Source: Zhengella mangrovi
Lineage (GTDB): Bacteria > Pseudomonadota > Alphaproteobacteria > Rhizobiales > Rhizobiaceae
Reading direction: 5' to 3'
DNA length: 64,000 nucleotides
Assembly (NCBI RefSeq): GCF_002727065.1
Contig: NZ_PDVP01000002.1
Span: 434,001 to 498,000, forward strand
Translations under genes and position numbers: made by a program
Notes under the pieces: generated by a model
Databases searched by the model: none
Seen by the model: only the letters and a program-made list of their open reading frames with translations
Told to the model about the DNA's origin: nothing
Shown here: one piece after another, positions 43,649-53,741 of the stretch
Numbering within the stretch: the stretch's first letter is position 1
Layout: every line of letters starts with the position of its first letter

Positions 43649-44692
43649 ATGAAAATGAATTCGCTTGGCCGGACCGGCATCGCCGTCTCCGAAATCTGTC
43701 TCGGCACCATGACCTGGGGCGAGCAGAACACCGAGGCCGAGGCCCATGCGCAAATGGACCATGCCGTCGAGCAGGGCATCAATTTCTTCGATACCGCCGA
43801 GATGTACCCGACCAATCCCTTGCGGGCCGAGACGGCAGGGCGGACGGAGGAGATCATCGGCTCGTGGCTGAAGGCGCGCGGCAGGCGCGACGACATCGTC
43901 CTCGCCACAAAGATCGTCGGCAAGGGCAACAGGACGGTGCGCGACGGCGAGCCGGCCAATGCGAAGACCCTGCGCGAGGCGGTCGAGAAGAGCCTGAAAC
44001 GCCTCGGCACCGACCACATCGACCTCTACCAGATCCACTGGCCCAATCGCGGCTCCTACCATTTCCGCCAGAACTGGACCTTCAGTCCGTGGCAGCAGGA
44101 CCGGGCGCAGGCGCTGGCCGACCTGGAGGAAACCGTCGCGACGGCGGGCGACATGGTGAAGGAAGGCAAGCTCAGGGCACTCGGCGTGTCGAACGATTCG
44201 GTCTGGGGCGTGGCGAAGATGCTGGAGATCGCGGAGCGCAGCGGCGGCGCCCGCGTGGCCTCGGTGCAGAACGAATACAACCTGATGTGCCGGCTGTTCG
44301 ACACCGACTGGGCGGAGCTTTCGCACCACGAGGACGTCGGCCTGCTGGCCTATTCGCCGCTGGCGGCCGGCATCCTGAGCGGAAAATACCTGGACGGGGC
44401 GGTGCCGGCCGGCTCACGCCGCTCGATCACGGAAAACCTCGGCGGGCGCTGGCAGGAGCACGCGGTTCCGGCCATGGAAGCCTATGTCAGGCTTGCCCGC
44501 GACAGCGGCCTCGACCCGGCGCAGATGGCGCTCGCCTGGTGCCTGACCCGTCCGTTCATGACGTCGGTCATCATCGGCGCCACCTCGATGGAGCAGTTGA
44601 AGACCAACATCGGCGCGAAGGACGTGACCCTCGGCGCGGACGTGCTGGAAGCCATCGCGGCGATCCACCGGCGCTACCCGATGCCGTTCTGA
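43649..44692 (+). CDS. aldo/keto reductase (Tas-like)
   Basis: The product has 347 residues. MKMNSLGRTGIAVSEICLGTMTWG is the Tas/AKR11-type start, FDTAEMYPTNP contains catalytic Asp and Tyr, and ATKIVGKG the Lys; DHIDLYQIHWPNRG has the His. It reduces aldehydes with NADPH. The substrate is not known. It ends just before the 51-bp repeat array. Confidence 0.9.
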   Translation: MKMNSLGRTGIAVSEICLGTMTWGEQNTEAEAHAQMDHAVEQGINFFDTAEMYPTNPLRAETAGRTEEIIGSWLKARGRRDDIVLATKIVGKGNRTVRDGEPANAKTLREAVEKSLKRLGTDHIDLYQIHWPNRGSYHFRQNWTFSPWQQDRAQALADLEETVATAGDMVKEGKLRALGVSNDSVWGVAKMLEIAERSGGARVASVQNEYNLMCRLFDTDWAELSHHEDVGLLAYSPLAAGILSGKYLDGAVPAGSRRSITENLGGRWQEHAVPAMEAYVRLARDSGLDPAQMALAWCLTRPFMTSVIIGATSMEQLKTNIGAKDVTLGADVLEAIAAIHRRYPMPF

Positions 44693-44742
44693 CGGCGGCC
44701 GCGACCGGGCATCGACAGGATTGGCCGGCCGCAGGTTCCTTC

Positions 44743-45080
44743 GCGGCAGGCTCCCGCCTGCCTGCAAAATGACTTCTCCTCCGCATTTGTGCCGCGGCAG
44801 GCTCCCGCCTGCCTGCAAAACGACTTCTCGTCCGCATTTGTGCCGCGGCAGGCTCCCGCCTGCCTGCAAAACGACTTCTCTTCCGCATTTGTGCTGCGGC
44901 AGGCTCCCGCCTGCCTGCAAAACGACTTCTCTTCCGCATTTGTGCCGCGGCAGGCTCCCGCCTGCCTGCAAAATGACTTCTCTTCCTCATTTGTGCCGCG
45001 GCGGGCTCCCGCCTGCCTGCAAGATGACTTCTCCTCCGCATTTGTGCCGCGGCAGGCTCCCGCCTGCCTGCAAAATGCTA
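44743..45080. repeat. 51-bp tandem repeat, seven copies, hairpin units
   Basis: Units start at 44743, 44794, 44845, 44896, 44947, 44998 and 45049 (the last partial), each exactly 51 bases. Every unit opens with GGCAGGC-TCCC-GCCTGCC, a 7-base stem with four-base loop, followed by a TGCAAAA and a TTCTC..CCGCATTTGTG stretch with few substitutions. It fills most of the 385-base space between two convergent genes, and 51 being a multiple of three leaves frames open. No gene is supported here. The last copy overlaps the 3' end of the gene at 45078. Confidence 0.95.
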
Positions 45081-45677
45081 GTCCCTCCCCCAGCGGCGGC
45101 GCTGGGGCTCCCTGGGCGCCGGCGTTCGCGACCGGAAGGTCAGCACGAAGCCGATGAAGCCGAGCGCCATGGCGATGAAGCCGGCCGGCTGGATGCGGCG
45201 GTCCCAGGCCAGCGCATTGCCCCGGAGCACGAGGTCGAGCGCCTTCATCTCGACCGTCGGGTCGCCCACCGGCGCGAAGGTGAAGGTGTATTCGCCGGTG
45301 ATGCGCGGCTCGATCATGCCGGCGGAGGCGCGGTAGACCTGGTCGGACGACAGGCTCGCATCCTCGCGATTGGCCTGGGTGGGAGCGAATTCCAGCCGCT
45401 CGGTGCGCTTCGATCCGTCGACGCCGGCAATGGTCAGGTCGAGGATGGCGCGATCCGACGGCAGGACGCGCTGCGGCATGGCGGTCAGGTCGACCAGCAC
45501 GCGTACCGGCGCATCGACCGGCGAGATGATGACGCGGGCTGCCTTGAAACCGTTGTCGCGATCGTAGACGCGGATGGTGCCGAGTTCGTTGCCGGAGAAG
45601 TTTTCCACTGCCCAGGGATAGCCGACGGCGGCGGCGAGGCCGGCAAGCAGCAGAAGCAGGGACAGGATGCGGATCAT
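45078..45677 (-). CDS. membrane protein of unknown function
   Basis: The product has 199 residues from MIRILSLLLLLAGLAAAVGYP. Two membrane helices, one at the N-terminus and one near residues 168-187 (FIAMALGFIGFVLTF), bracket a periplasmic domain of about 145 residues with beta-strand character (TIRVYDRDNGFKAARVIISPVDAPVRV). No family is recognised. Its stop is three bases into the last repeat copy. It converges on the aldo/keto reductase gene. Confidence 0.72.
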   Translation of the reverse strand: MIRILSLLLLLAGLAAAVGYPWAVENFSGNELGTIRVYDRDNGFKAARVIISPVDAPVRVLVDLTAMPQRVLPSDRAILDLTIAGVDGSKRTERLEFAPTQANREDASLSSDQVYRASAGMIEPRITGEYTFTFAPVGDPTVEMKALDLVLRGNALAWDRRIQPAGFIAMALGFIGFVLTFRSRTPAPREPQRRRWGRD

Positions 45678-45699
45678 GGCCGGTGCCTTTCCTCGCCGG

Positions 45700-46401
45700 T
45701 CAGGCCGGCTTGCGCCAGACGGCAAATTCATGCGCGATCGACCGGTCCGGACGTTCGATCTCGAACCGCTCGCGGCTTTCCGGCTCAAGCCCGAAGGCGG
45801 CAAAGACATCCGTCTCGGAGGGCATCAGCGGCCATGGCGGGCCCTGGTGCTGCGAGCCTTCCGGGCGCAGGCGGCTGTAGACCAGCAGGCATCCGCCCGG
45901 CTTCACCAGGCCGGCGACCGCCCGCGAAAATTCGCCGTGCATGGCAGGCGGCACGGACTGGATGGTGTAGCACTCGTGGACCACATCGAAGGCGCCGGCC
46001 CAGCCCTGCGGCGGTTCGATGAGATTGGCGGTCAAATAGGTGACCGGCGAGGCGGGAAAGCGGCGGCGGGCCCAGTCCACCGCCTTCTGCGACAGGTCGA
46101 AGGCCGTGGTGGCATAGCCGGCGGCAGCCAGCGCCTCGGCATTGTCGCCAAGCCCGCAGGCGATGTCGATGGCGCTGCGGCCCTCGCCCGGATGGGCAGC
46201 CAGCCATTCCGTCAGCTTGTCCTTCGGCTTCAGGTCGGCCCATGGCACGGCCGCCTCGTCGCCGTCGGCCATGGCGTAGACCTGGTCGAAAAACGCCTTG
46301 CGGTCGGACACGGTGCCGCCAGCATCGCGGTCCAGCGGGTCGATGCGCGCCTTCATCGCCTCGCGGCGGGCGCGGAAATCGTCGGGGGTCTCGTCGGTCA
46401 T
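45700..46401 (-). CDS. class I SAM-dependent methyltransferase
   Basis: The product has 233 residues. [21 protein letters not shown] is motif I, and HECYTIQSVPP and GGCLLVYSRLRPEGS follow in the Methyltransf_25 pattern. The N-terminal segment DRDAGGTVSDRKAFFDQVYAMADGD is unusual. It overlaps holC by four bases and may be coupled to it. The substrate is unknown. Confidence 0.85.
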   Translation of the reverse strand: MTDETPDDFRARREAMKARIDPLDRDAGGTVSDRKAFFDQVYAMADGDEAAVPWADLKPKDKLTEWLAAHPGEGRSAIDIACGLGDNAEALAAAGYATTAFDLSQKAVDWARRRFPASPVTYLTANLIEPPQGWAGAFDVVHECYTIQSVPPAMHGEFSRAVAGLVKPGGCLLVYSRLRPEGSQHQGPPWPLMPSETDVFAAFGLEPESRERFEIERPDRSIAHEFAVWRKPA

Positions 46402-46847
46402 GCCTTTTTCACCCAGCGCCGTTCGGGCGTCTGCTGCCAGTAGGTCAGGTCGTGGCCGGCTGCCTTCTGTGCCTTCCACTGGGCGCGCGCGTGGTCGAGC
46501 TGGCCGGTGTCGTGACCGTCGAACATGAAGACGCCGCGCTCGTAGGCCGACAGGTCCGGCGGCGTGGCGCCATCGACGATGAAGCGGATCGTCGCGCCGT
46601 TCGGATTGGCGGTTTCCGTGGTCAGGACGACGGGGTTTTCCGCCGCGTGCTCCGCCCTGTCCGTGGCGTGCGCCAGGAAGCTCTCGTCCGTGAAGGTCCA
46701 CAGGTGCTGGTCGAGGCCGTCGCGGCGCTCCTCTGTGCCGGTCTGGACGACGACCTTCCAGCCGCGCTGGATCGAGCGCTCGAGCAGCGCCGGCAGCGCT
46801 TCCTCCAGGGTCGATTCGGTCAGGTGGTAGAAGAGAACCTCGGCCAT
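46398..46847 (-). CDS. holC: DNA polymerase III chi subunit HolC
   Basis: The product has 149 residues from MAEVLFYHLTESTLEEALPALLERS, the usual HolC start. LWTFTDESFLAHA, NPVVLTTE and FVFDGHD-type segments (MFDGHD) agree with the family. HolC links the clamp loader to single-strand binding protein. It is the first gene of a pair with the methyltransferase. Confidence 0.92.
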   Translation of the reverse strand: MAEVLFYHLTESTLEEALPALLERSIQRGWKVVVQTGTEERRDGLDQHLWTFTDESFLAHATDRAEHAAENPVVLTTETANPNGATIRFIVDGATPPDLSAYERGVFMFDGHDTGQLDHARAQWKAQKAAGHDLTYWQQTPERRWVKKA

Positions 46848-46941
46848 GGGTGCTATATGGGGCCGGCAGGCGCCCGCTTGCAACGGCCTGCGGCGGGCCG
46901 CCGCCTTGCAGGCGCCGTTTTTTCACACGATATCTGGATGC

Positions 46942-47226
46942 ATGAAAACGTTTGCCGCCCTGACCCTCCTGCTGATGCTGCCCGCAGCCCCTGCCCTTGC
47001 GCAATGCGTGCAGCAGGGAAGCCAGGGGGTGACCTGCACGACCATCCGGCCCATCGCGCCGGATCCCGATGCCATGCTGAAGACGCGGGTCCCCCGCTTC
47101 GAGCCGAAGAAGCCCGTGACGGTGGAACGCACGCTCAGCGAACAGGTGGACGACCTGTCGAAGGATATCCGGGACGTCAGGTCGAAGCCGCAGGCGGCCT
47201 TTCCCGACGTCCCGAAAGATCCCTGA
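46942..47226 (+). CDS. small secreted protein of unknown function
   Basis: The product has 94 residues: signal peptide KTFAALTLLLMLPAAPALA (cut near residue 20), then two Cys in QCVQQGSQGVTCTTI and a charged, Lys/Pro-rich tail with VDDLSKDIRDVR. It diverges from holC and converges with pepA, six bases before the pepA stop region. Function unknown; presumably periplasmic. Confidence 0.65.
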   Translation: MKTFAALTLLLMLPAAPALAQCVQQGSQGVTCTTIRPIAPDPDAMLKTRVPRFEPKKPVTVERTLSEQVDDLSKDIRDVRSKPQAAFPDVPKDP

Positions 47227-47232
47227 GGCCGG

Positions 47233-48711
47233 TCACTTCTCGTAGTGGTCGCGGACCAGCCGGTCGAGAAGCCGCACGCCGAAGCCCGACGCCCAGCCCT
47301 TGGAGATCTCGCTCGACGGCGAGCCCATCGCCGTGCCCGCGACATCGAGATGCGCCCAGGGCGTTTCGCCGACGAAGCGCTGCAGGAACTGCGCGGCGGT
47401 GATGGAACCGGCCCAGCGGCCGCCAATGTTCTTCATGTCGGCGTTCTTGGAATCGATCAGCTTGTCGTATTCGGGGGCCAGCGGCATGCGCCAGACCTTT
47501 TCCGCCGTGTCCTGCCCTGCCCCGTGGAGCCGTCCGGCCAGTTCGTCGTTGTTGGAGAACAGGCCGGCATGGTGGTGGCCGAGCGCAACGATGATGGCGC
47601 CGGTCAGCGTGGCCAGGTTGATCATGAAGACCGGCTTGAAGCGGTCATTGACGTAGTGCAGCGCGTCGCAGAGCACCAGGCGGCCTTCCGCGTCGGTGTT
47701 CAGCACCTCGATGGTCTGGCCCGACATGGAAGTGACGATGTCGCCCGGGCGCTGGGCGTTGCCGTCGGGCATGTTCTCGACCAGGCCGATGACGCCGATG
47801 GCGTTGACCTTCGCCTTGCGGGCGGCCAGCGCATGCATCAGGCCGGTGACGGCGGCCGCGCCGCCCATGTCGCCCTTCATGTCTTCCATGCCGGCGGCGG
47901 GCTTGATGGAAATGCCGCCGGTGTCGAACACGACGCCCTTGCCGATGAAGGCGACCGGCTTGTCCTTGGCCTTGCCGCCTTTCCACTGCATGACGGCCAG
48001 GCGCGGCGGGCGCACGGACCCCTGGGCGACGCCGAGCAGCGCGCCCATGCCGAGCTTCTGCATTTCCTTCTCGGTGTGGATTTCCACCTCGACGCCCAGC
48101 GCCTCGAGTTCCTTCGCCCTGGCGGCGAATTCCTCCGGCCCGAGAATGTTGGCCGGTTCGTTGACGAGATCGCGGGCAAGCATCATGCCATCGGCCAGCG
48201 CCTCGGCCTCTTTCCAGGCCTTCTTCGCCGCGGCGGGGTCGGCGCAGTGAATGGTGACCTTGGCCGCCTTGTCCTTCTTGTCGCCCCTGGTCTTGTACTT
48301 GTCGAAGACATAGGCGCGCAGGACCATGCCCATGGCCAGTTCAGCGATGGATTCGCCGTTGAGCGGGCCGTCGGCGGCATCGGCGATCACCGCGATGTCC
48401 TTCGCCTTGCCGGCCGCGCCCATGGCGGCCCCGCCGATGCGCGACCAGGCATCGGCCTTGCGGTCGTCGGCCTTGCCGATGCCGACCAGCGCGAGGCGGG
48501 AGAAGCCCGGGCCGGACGGCGCCAGAATCTCCAGCGTCGCGGCCAGCTTGCCCTTGAACTCGGCGTCACCGGCGGCGCGCGCCGCTACACCGTCAGGATC
48601 GCAGGCGAGCGCCGGGTCCGACATCTCCATGTCATCGCCGGCGAGCAGGATCACGGCTCCCTTGTCCGGAACCGACATTTTTTCGAACTTGATGGATGGG
48701 CGAGCGGACAT
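47233..48711 (-). CDS. pepA: leucyl aminopeptidase PepA
   Basis: The product has 492 residues from [18 protein letters not shown]. The M17 signature NTDAEGRL and [10 protein letters not shown] and KGDMGGAA with metal ligands (Asp, Lys, Glu) are present near the C-terminal half. It is a hexameric di-metal peptidase; in some bacteria it also binds DNA. It diverges from the lptF promoter region. Confidence 0.95.
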   Translation of the reverse strand: MSARPSIKFEKMSVPDKGAVILLAGDDMEMSDPALACDPDGVAARAAGDAEFKGKLAATLEILAPSGPGFSRLALVGIGKADDRKADAWSRIGGAAMGAAGKAKDIAVIADAADGPLNGESIAELAMGMVLRAYVFDKYKTRGDKKDKAAKVTIHCADPAAAKKAWKEAEALADGMMLARDLVNEPANILGPEEFAARAKELEALGVEVEIHTEKEMQKLGMGALLGVAQGSVRPPRLAVMQWKGGKAKDKPVAFIGKGVVFDTGGISIKPAAGMEDMKGDMGGAAAVTGLMHALAARKAKVNAIGVIGLVENMPDGNAQRPGDIVTSMSGQTIEVLNTDAEGRLVLCDALHYVNDRFKPVFMINLATLTGAIIVALGHHHAGLFSNNDELAGRLHGAGQDTAEKVWRMPLAPEYDKLIDSKNADMKNIGGRWAGSITAAQFLQRFVGETPWAHLDVAGTAMGSPSSEISKGWASGFGVRLLDRLVRDHYEK

Positions 48712-48930
48712 GACTACTCCGGTTTTTTCGGGAATCTGGAAAACAAGGGCCTGATGTTGTGCGTTTTGGCGCGATTGGCAAGGCTGGAACCGCGTGCAAC
48801 AATTCGTTAACCGCGTTTGTTGGCCCTTTTTTAGCCAAGCTTGGCGCATTAAGGCTGTCAGGCGAAGGGGCTGCAGGGGACAGGTTTTGGCCGTGGAAGG
48901 CCAGATGCGCCGTCAAACTTGGAACGCAGG

Positions 48931-50142
48931 ATGACGTTGACGATCCTAGAACGATACCTGTTGCGCCGGATGACGGTCGTTTTCCTCGCGGCAACGCTGT
49001 CGACGCTCGCGATCGCCTGGACGGTCCAGGTTCTCAACCGCATCAACCTCGTGACCGATTCGGGACAGTCCGCCTTCGCGTTCCTGCAACTGGCGACGCT
49101 GATCCTGCCGAACGTGGTGCCGGAAGTGCTGCCGATCGCGGTGGCGATCGGGGTCGCGCACACGCTGACGACGATGAACACCGATTCGGAACTGGTGGTG
49201 ATCAACGCGGCCGGCGCGTCGCGCATGACGCTCGCCAAACCGGTGATCGTGCTGGCGGCGACGGCCTGCGTCGCGACGTTCCTCGTCCACAACGTGCTGG
49301 CGCCGGTGACCCGGCAGACGGTGCGCGAACTGATCTCGGAGGCCCGCGCCGGTCTGATCAGCACGCTGCTGCAGGAAGGCGCCTTCCGCCGCATCGACGA
49401 CGGCCTGTTCATGCAGATCGGCGAGCGGCGGCCGGACGGAACGCTCGGCTCGGTCATCGTGGCCGACTCGCGGACCAAGGACGTCGACCTGATCTACTAT
49501 GCCAAGACGGCGGTGCTCGGCGAAAAGGACGGCGCCAACTTCCTGTCGATGAAGGACGGCGAAGTGCATCGCAACCGGCCCGGCGAGCCGGTCTCGATCA
49601 TCCGCTACAATTCCTACGTCTTCGACCTGGCGGAATTCGCGCCGGCGGCGGGCGAGGTCCGGCTGTGGCCGAAGGACCGGTCGCTGACCTACCTCCTCGA
49701 CCCGGATCCCGACGACCCGTATCTCAAGTCGGTCCCGGGCATGTTCTTCGCGGAAATCCAGGCACGGCTGACCACCTGGCTCAATCCGCTGGCCTTTGCG
49801 CTCATCGCGCTTGCGATCGCGGGCAATGCCCGGTCGCACCGCGAGGCGCGGCTGCACCCGATGGTCTCGACCATCGCGACGGTCCTGTTCGTCCGCTGGA
49901 TGGGCTATTTCAGCTTCGGCAAGGCCGACCAGATCCCGCTGTTCGGCTACATGCTCTACGTGGTTCCGCTGGCGACGATCGCCCTGTCCGGCTGGCTCTT
50001 CGCCACGTCGCGGACCCTTGGCCTGCCCGCCCACCAGGAGGAAAAGCTGCAGACCCTGGCCGAGACCGTGCGCCGCCGGACGATCGGCCTGCTGCCGCTG
50101 CGCCTGCGCGCCTGGCTAGGCCTGCAGGAGGCGACGACGTGA
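48931..50142 (+). CDS. lptF: LPS export permease LptF
   Basis: The product has 403 residues from MTLTILERYLLRR with a purine-rich stretch before the ATG. Three membrane helices at each end flank a periplasmic beta-jellyroll (FRRIDDGLFMQIGERRPD). It pairs with LptG in the inner-membrane ABC transporter that moves LPS. It overlaps lptG by four bases. Confidence 0.93.
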   Translation: MTLTILERYLLRRMTVVFLAATLSTLAIAWTVQVLNRINLVTDSGQSAFAFLQLATLILPNVVPEVLPIAVAIGVAHTLTTMNTDSELVVINAAGASRMTLAKPVIVLAATACVATFLVHNVLAPVTRQTVRELISEARAGLISTLLQEGAFRRIDDGLFMQIGERRPDGTLGSVIVADSRTKDVDLIYYAKTAVLGEKDGANFLSMKDGEVHRNRPGEPVSIIRYNSYVFDLAEFAPAAGEVRLWPKDRSLTYLLDPDPDDPYLKSVPGMFFAEIQARLTTWLNPLAFALIALAIAGNARSHREARLHPMVSTIATVLFVRWMGYFSFGKADQIPLFGYMLYVVPLATIALSGWLFATSRTLGLPAHQEEKLQTLAETVRRRTIGLLPLRLRAWLGLQEATT

Positions 50143-51236
50143 TCCCCCATCCCGGCTGGACCCTCGGACGCTATTTCCTGCGCCGCTACGCGGTGATCAC
50201 CGCGTGGTTCTTCGTCGGCATCTTCGCGCTGGCCTTCCTGATCGACTTCACGGAATTCTCGTCGAGGACGTCCAACCTGCCGAAATATTCCATGCAGGGC
50301 GCGCTGTTCATCTCGGCCATGCGCATTCCCTTCCTGATGCAGCAGATCGTGCCCTTCATCGCCCTGTTCTCGGGCATGGCGACGCTGATCTCGCTGAACC
50401 GCCGCTACGAGCTGGTGGTGGCGCGCGCGTCCGGCGTCTCGGCCTGGCAGTTCCTGGCGCCGGCCTGCCTCGGCGCGCTCCTGTTCGGCGCGCTGGCGGT
50501 GGCGGTGCTCAACCCGCTCTCGGCCATCGGTTTCGAGAAGGCACAGGCAATGGAGGCCGACTGGCGGGCCAACAGTTCCAACGCGTCGATCGCCTCGCAG
50601 GTGCCCTGGCTGCGCCAGAAGACCGACGAGGGCGAAACCATCATCGGCGCGAAGGCGGTGCTGCAGGGCGGACTGGTGCTCTCCAGCCCGGTCTTCATCC
50701 ATCTCGACACGGCCGGCGAGATCGTCAGCCGCCAGGATGCCGAAAAGGCCACGCTTCACGAGGGCTACTGGGAGCTCCAGAATGTCCGGGAAACCCGTCT
50801 CGGGGTCGAGCCCAAGGCCGTCAAGGATGCTCGCGTGGCGACCAACCTGCGCCCGGAACTGGTGCAGCAAAAACTTGCCGAACCGGATTCTGTGCCCTTT
50901 TTCTCACTTCCTGAAAAAATTGAAGTTTCAAGGGCCTTCGGATATCCGGCCTACCCGTTGCGCATGCAATTCCATTCCCTTATTGCTCTTCCTGCACTGC
51001 TCGTGGCGATGACGCTCATCGCGGCGACGGTGTCGTTGCGCTTTGTCCGCTTCGGACAATCCGGCGCAATGGTCGTGGGTGGCATAGCGGCCGGTTTTCT
51101 GCTTTATGTCGCTTCGGTTTTGGTCAAGGCGTTTGGAAGCTCCGGATTCGTGCCACCCGTCATTGCAGCATGGACGCCGGTCGTGATTGCCGCTTTCATC
51201 GGGATCAGCTTTCTTCTTCACCGGGAGGACGGATAA
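50139..51236 (+). CDS. lptG: LPS export permease LptG
   Basis: The product has 365 residues from GTG 50139 (VIPHPGWTLGRYFLRRYAV), overlapping the lptF stop as GTGA. It has the same three-helix, periplasmic domain, three-helix plan as LptF, ending in ...IAAFIGISFLLHREDG. With LptF it forms the permease of the Lpt machine. Confidence 0.92.
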   Translation: MIPHPGWTLGRYFLRRYAVITAWFFVGIFALAFLIDFTEFSSRTSNLPKYSMQGALFISAMRIPFLMQQIVPFIALFSGMATLISLNRRYELVVARASGVSAWQFLAPACLGALLFGALAVAVLNPLSAIGFEKAQAMEADWRANSSNASIASQVPWLRQKTDEGETIIGAKAVLQGGLVLSSPVFIHLDTAGEIVSRQDAEKATLHEGYWELQNVRETRLGVEPKAVKDARVATNLRPELVQQKLAEPDSVPFFSLPEKIEVSRAFGYPAYPLRMQFHSLIALPALLVAMTLIAATVSLRFVRFGQSGAMVVGGIAAGFLLYVASVLVKAFGSSGFVPPVIAAWTPVVIAAFIGISFLLHREDG

Positions 51237-51237
51237 C

Positions 51238-53658
51238 GTGGTGCCACGTCGGGGGATAGGTCGGACCTCGCTGCTTGCTGCCCGGCTTGCCGGAGTCAGT
51301 CTTCTCGCGCTTTCCGCCCCGCTTCTGCCCGGTGGCGCACCGGCTGCATTCGCCCAGACCCTTGACCAGTTCGGCGCCGTGTCCAGCAATCCGGACGCGC
51401 AGATGCTGATGGAAGCCGACACGCTCATCTACGACAACGACAATGGCACGGTGACCGCCAGGGGCAATGTCCAGATCGACTACGACGGCTACAAGGTGGT
51501 CGCCGAGAAGGTCACCTACAACCAGGCCACGCGGCGCGTCATGGCGTCGGGCAATGTCGAGATCATCGAGCGCGACGGCAACCGCATCTATGCCGACGAA
51601 ATCGACATCACCGACGACCTCGGCAACGGTTTCGTCAACGCGCTGCGCGTCGAGACGACCGACAACACGCGGTTTGCCGCCGAGAGCGCCACCCGCGAGG
51701 GCGGCAACGTCACGACCTTCAACAACGGCGTCTACACGGCCTGCGAGCCCTGCAAGGAGGATCCGGGCCGGGCTCCCGTCTGGCAGATCAAGGCACGGCG
51801 GATCGTCTGGGACGGCCAGGAAAAGGTCGTCCGCTTCACCGATGCCCGGTTCGAGTTCCTCGGACTGCCGATCGCCTACCTGCCGACCTATTCCATGGCC
51901 GATCCTACGGTGAAGCAGAAGACCGGCTTCCTGTTCCCGCGCATCAGCAATTCCACGGCGCTCGGCTGGGGTGTCGGCACACCCTTCAACATCGCGCTCG
52001 ACCCGACCTACGACCTGCTGCTGACGCCGACCTACTACACCCGCCAGGGCTTCCTGGGGGAAGTGGAGTTCCGCAAGCGCTTCAACACGGGCCAGTTCAC
52101 CCTCAAGGCGGCCGGGATCAGCCAGAGAAACCCGACGGCGTTCAAGAGCGACTTCGTCAGCCAGGCCGCCAAGACCCGCTACATGGTGGGCACCAAGGGC
52201 AAGTTCGAGCTCAATTCACGCTGGATCTTCGGCTGGGACCTGCTCTACCAATCCGACAAGAACTTCTCGCGCATCTACGGGATCGGCGGTTTCGATGGCG
52301 GCGTCCACCGTTCGGAAGTCTACCTGACCGGGCTCAACGACCGGAACTATCTCGACCTGCGGTTCATGCGCTTCCAGGTGCAGGAGAACACGCTGAAGGG
52401 TGACGCCCGCGCGCGCGACGAGCGCCAGGCCTGGGCCCTGCCCTCCTTCGACTATTCCAAGACGTTCGACGAGCCGGTGGCCGGCGGGCAGCTGTCGCTC
52501 GACATGAATGCCCAGAGCATCTACCGCGACGTCACCCATACCGGCAACAACCTGCGCGAAGACCAGATCATCAGCAATATCGGGGTCGGCGGCATCACCA
52601 CCATCCCGGGCCTGGCCGGGACCAGCCAGCGGCTGTCGGCCGACCTGGAGTGGAAGCGCAACATCATCACCGACAACGGCCTGGTCATCACGCCGCTGCT
52701 CGGCCTGCGCGGCGACGGCATCTTCACCAACTACAACCAGGCGACGCGCGACGCGATCGGCGACATGGGCGTGAACAACGGCATCGCGGTCAACACGCGC
52801 AATGCCTGGTTCCGCTACATGGCGACCGCCGGCATGGAACTGCGCTGGCCGATCCTGTTCTCCACCACCTCGGCGACGCATGTCTTCGAGCCAATGGCAC
52901 AGATCTTCGTGCGGCCGAACGCGCCCTACCAGACGGCGCTCGGCCTTCCCAACGAGGATTCGCAGGCGCTCGTCTTCGACGCCGCCAACCTGTTCGAGCG
53001 CGACAAGTTCGCCGGCTGGGACCGGATCGAGGGCGGAACGCGCGCCAACCTCGGCATGCGCTATTCGGGCAGCTTCGCCAACGGCTGGACGGCGAACGGC
53101 CTGTTCGGTCAGTCCTTCCACCTGGCCGGCGAGAACCCATACGCGCAGCCGGACTTCGTCGCCGTCGGCGCGGATTCGGGCCTGCAGTCGGCGCGCTCGG
53201 ACTATGTCGGCTCGTTCGGCGTGGCCAGCCCGGACGGGTTCGCGGCCTCGGTCTCGGGCCGTTTCGACAAGGACAGCTTCGCCCTGCGGCGGTTCGAGGC
53301 CCGTGCCGCGCTCATCAAGAACTATGGCTCGATCTCGCTTCGCTACTCGAACATCGCGCCGCAGCCGACCTATTCCTTCCCGGGACGGCGCGAGGAAGTG
53401 GCGGGCGACGTGAGCGTCAAACTGGCCGAGTTCTGGCGGGTCTATGGCGGCCTGACGTACAATCTTCAATACGATGTTGTTTCCGGCAAACGCATCGGTT
53501 TCCTGTACGACGACGAGTGCTTCACCTTCGGCCTGAATTTCACCGAATCGAAGAACCCGGCGGTTGCGACGGCCGAGCCGACCCGCTCGTTCGGGTTCCG
53601 GATCGCCTTCCGGACGCTCGGGGATTTCGGGTCCTCGCAGGCGCTGAACGGCAACTGA
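51238..53658 (+). CDS. lptD: LPS assembly outer-membrane protein LptD
   Basis: The product has 806 residues. A GTG start at 51238 or 51241 is likely, two or five bases after the lptG stop, with GGGAGG upstream. The signal ends near PAAFAQT. An OstA/LptA-like beta-jellyroll (residues about 50-170: MEADTLIYDNDNGTVTARGNV) precedes a large C-terminal barrel. It inserts LPS into the outer leaflet with LptE. The usual Cys pairs are partly conserved (CEPCKEDPG, DDECFTFGLNF). Confidence 0.95.
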   Translation: MVPRRGIGRTSLLAARLAGVSLLALSAPLLPGGAPAAFAQTLDQFGAVSSNPDAQMLMEADTLIYDNDNGTVTARGNVQIDYDGYKVVAEKVTYNQATRRVMASGNVEIIERDGNRIYADEIDITDDLGNGFVNALRVETTDNTRFAAESATREGGNVTTFNNGVYTACEPCKEDPGRAPVWQIKARRIVWDGQEKVVRFTDARFEFLGLPIAYLPTYSMADPTVKQKTGFLFPRISNSTALGWGVGTPFNIALDPTYDLLLTPTYYTRQGFLGEVEFRKRFNTGQFTLKAAGISQRNPTAFKSDFVSQAAKTRYMVGTKGKFELNSRWIFGWDLLYQSDKNFSRIYGIGGFDGGVHRSEVYLTGLNDRNYLDLRFMRFQVQENTLKGDARARDERQAWALPSFDYSKTFDEPVAGGQLSLDMNAQSIYRDVTHTGNNLREDQIISNIGVGGITTIPGLAGTSQRLSADLEWKRNIITDNGLVITPLLGLRGDGIFTNYNQATRDAIGDMGVNNGIAVNTRNAWFRYMATAGMELRWPILFSTTSATHVFEPMAQIFVRPNAPYQTALGLPNEDSQALVFDAANLFERDKFAGWDRIEGGTRANLGMRYSGSFANGWTANGLFGQSFHLAGENPYAQPDFVAVGADSGLQSARSDYVGSFGVASPDGFAASVSGRFDKDSFALRRFEARAALIKNYGSISLRYSNIAPQPTYSFPGRREEVAGDVSVKLAEFWRVYGGLTYNLQYDVVSGKRIGFLYDDECFTFGLNFTESKNPAVATAEPTRSFGFRIAFRTLGDFGSSQALNGN

Positions 53659-53741
53659 CGGCCGTTTGACGTCATGCTTTTGCCGCATAATATAGGCACC
53701 CGAAGCCGATCATGATCAAACGCGAATTGAACGGAGCCAGA

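Noticed and set aside
44743-45080. CRISPR array
   Set aside because: The units are contiguous and nearly identical with no unique spacers, and no cas genes are near.
44414-46022. Open frames with 17-residue peptide repeats on both strands of the repeat array
   Set aside because: The 51-base unit is a multiple of three, so it leaves frames open by chance; no start signal or known domain supports a protein.
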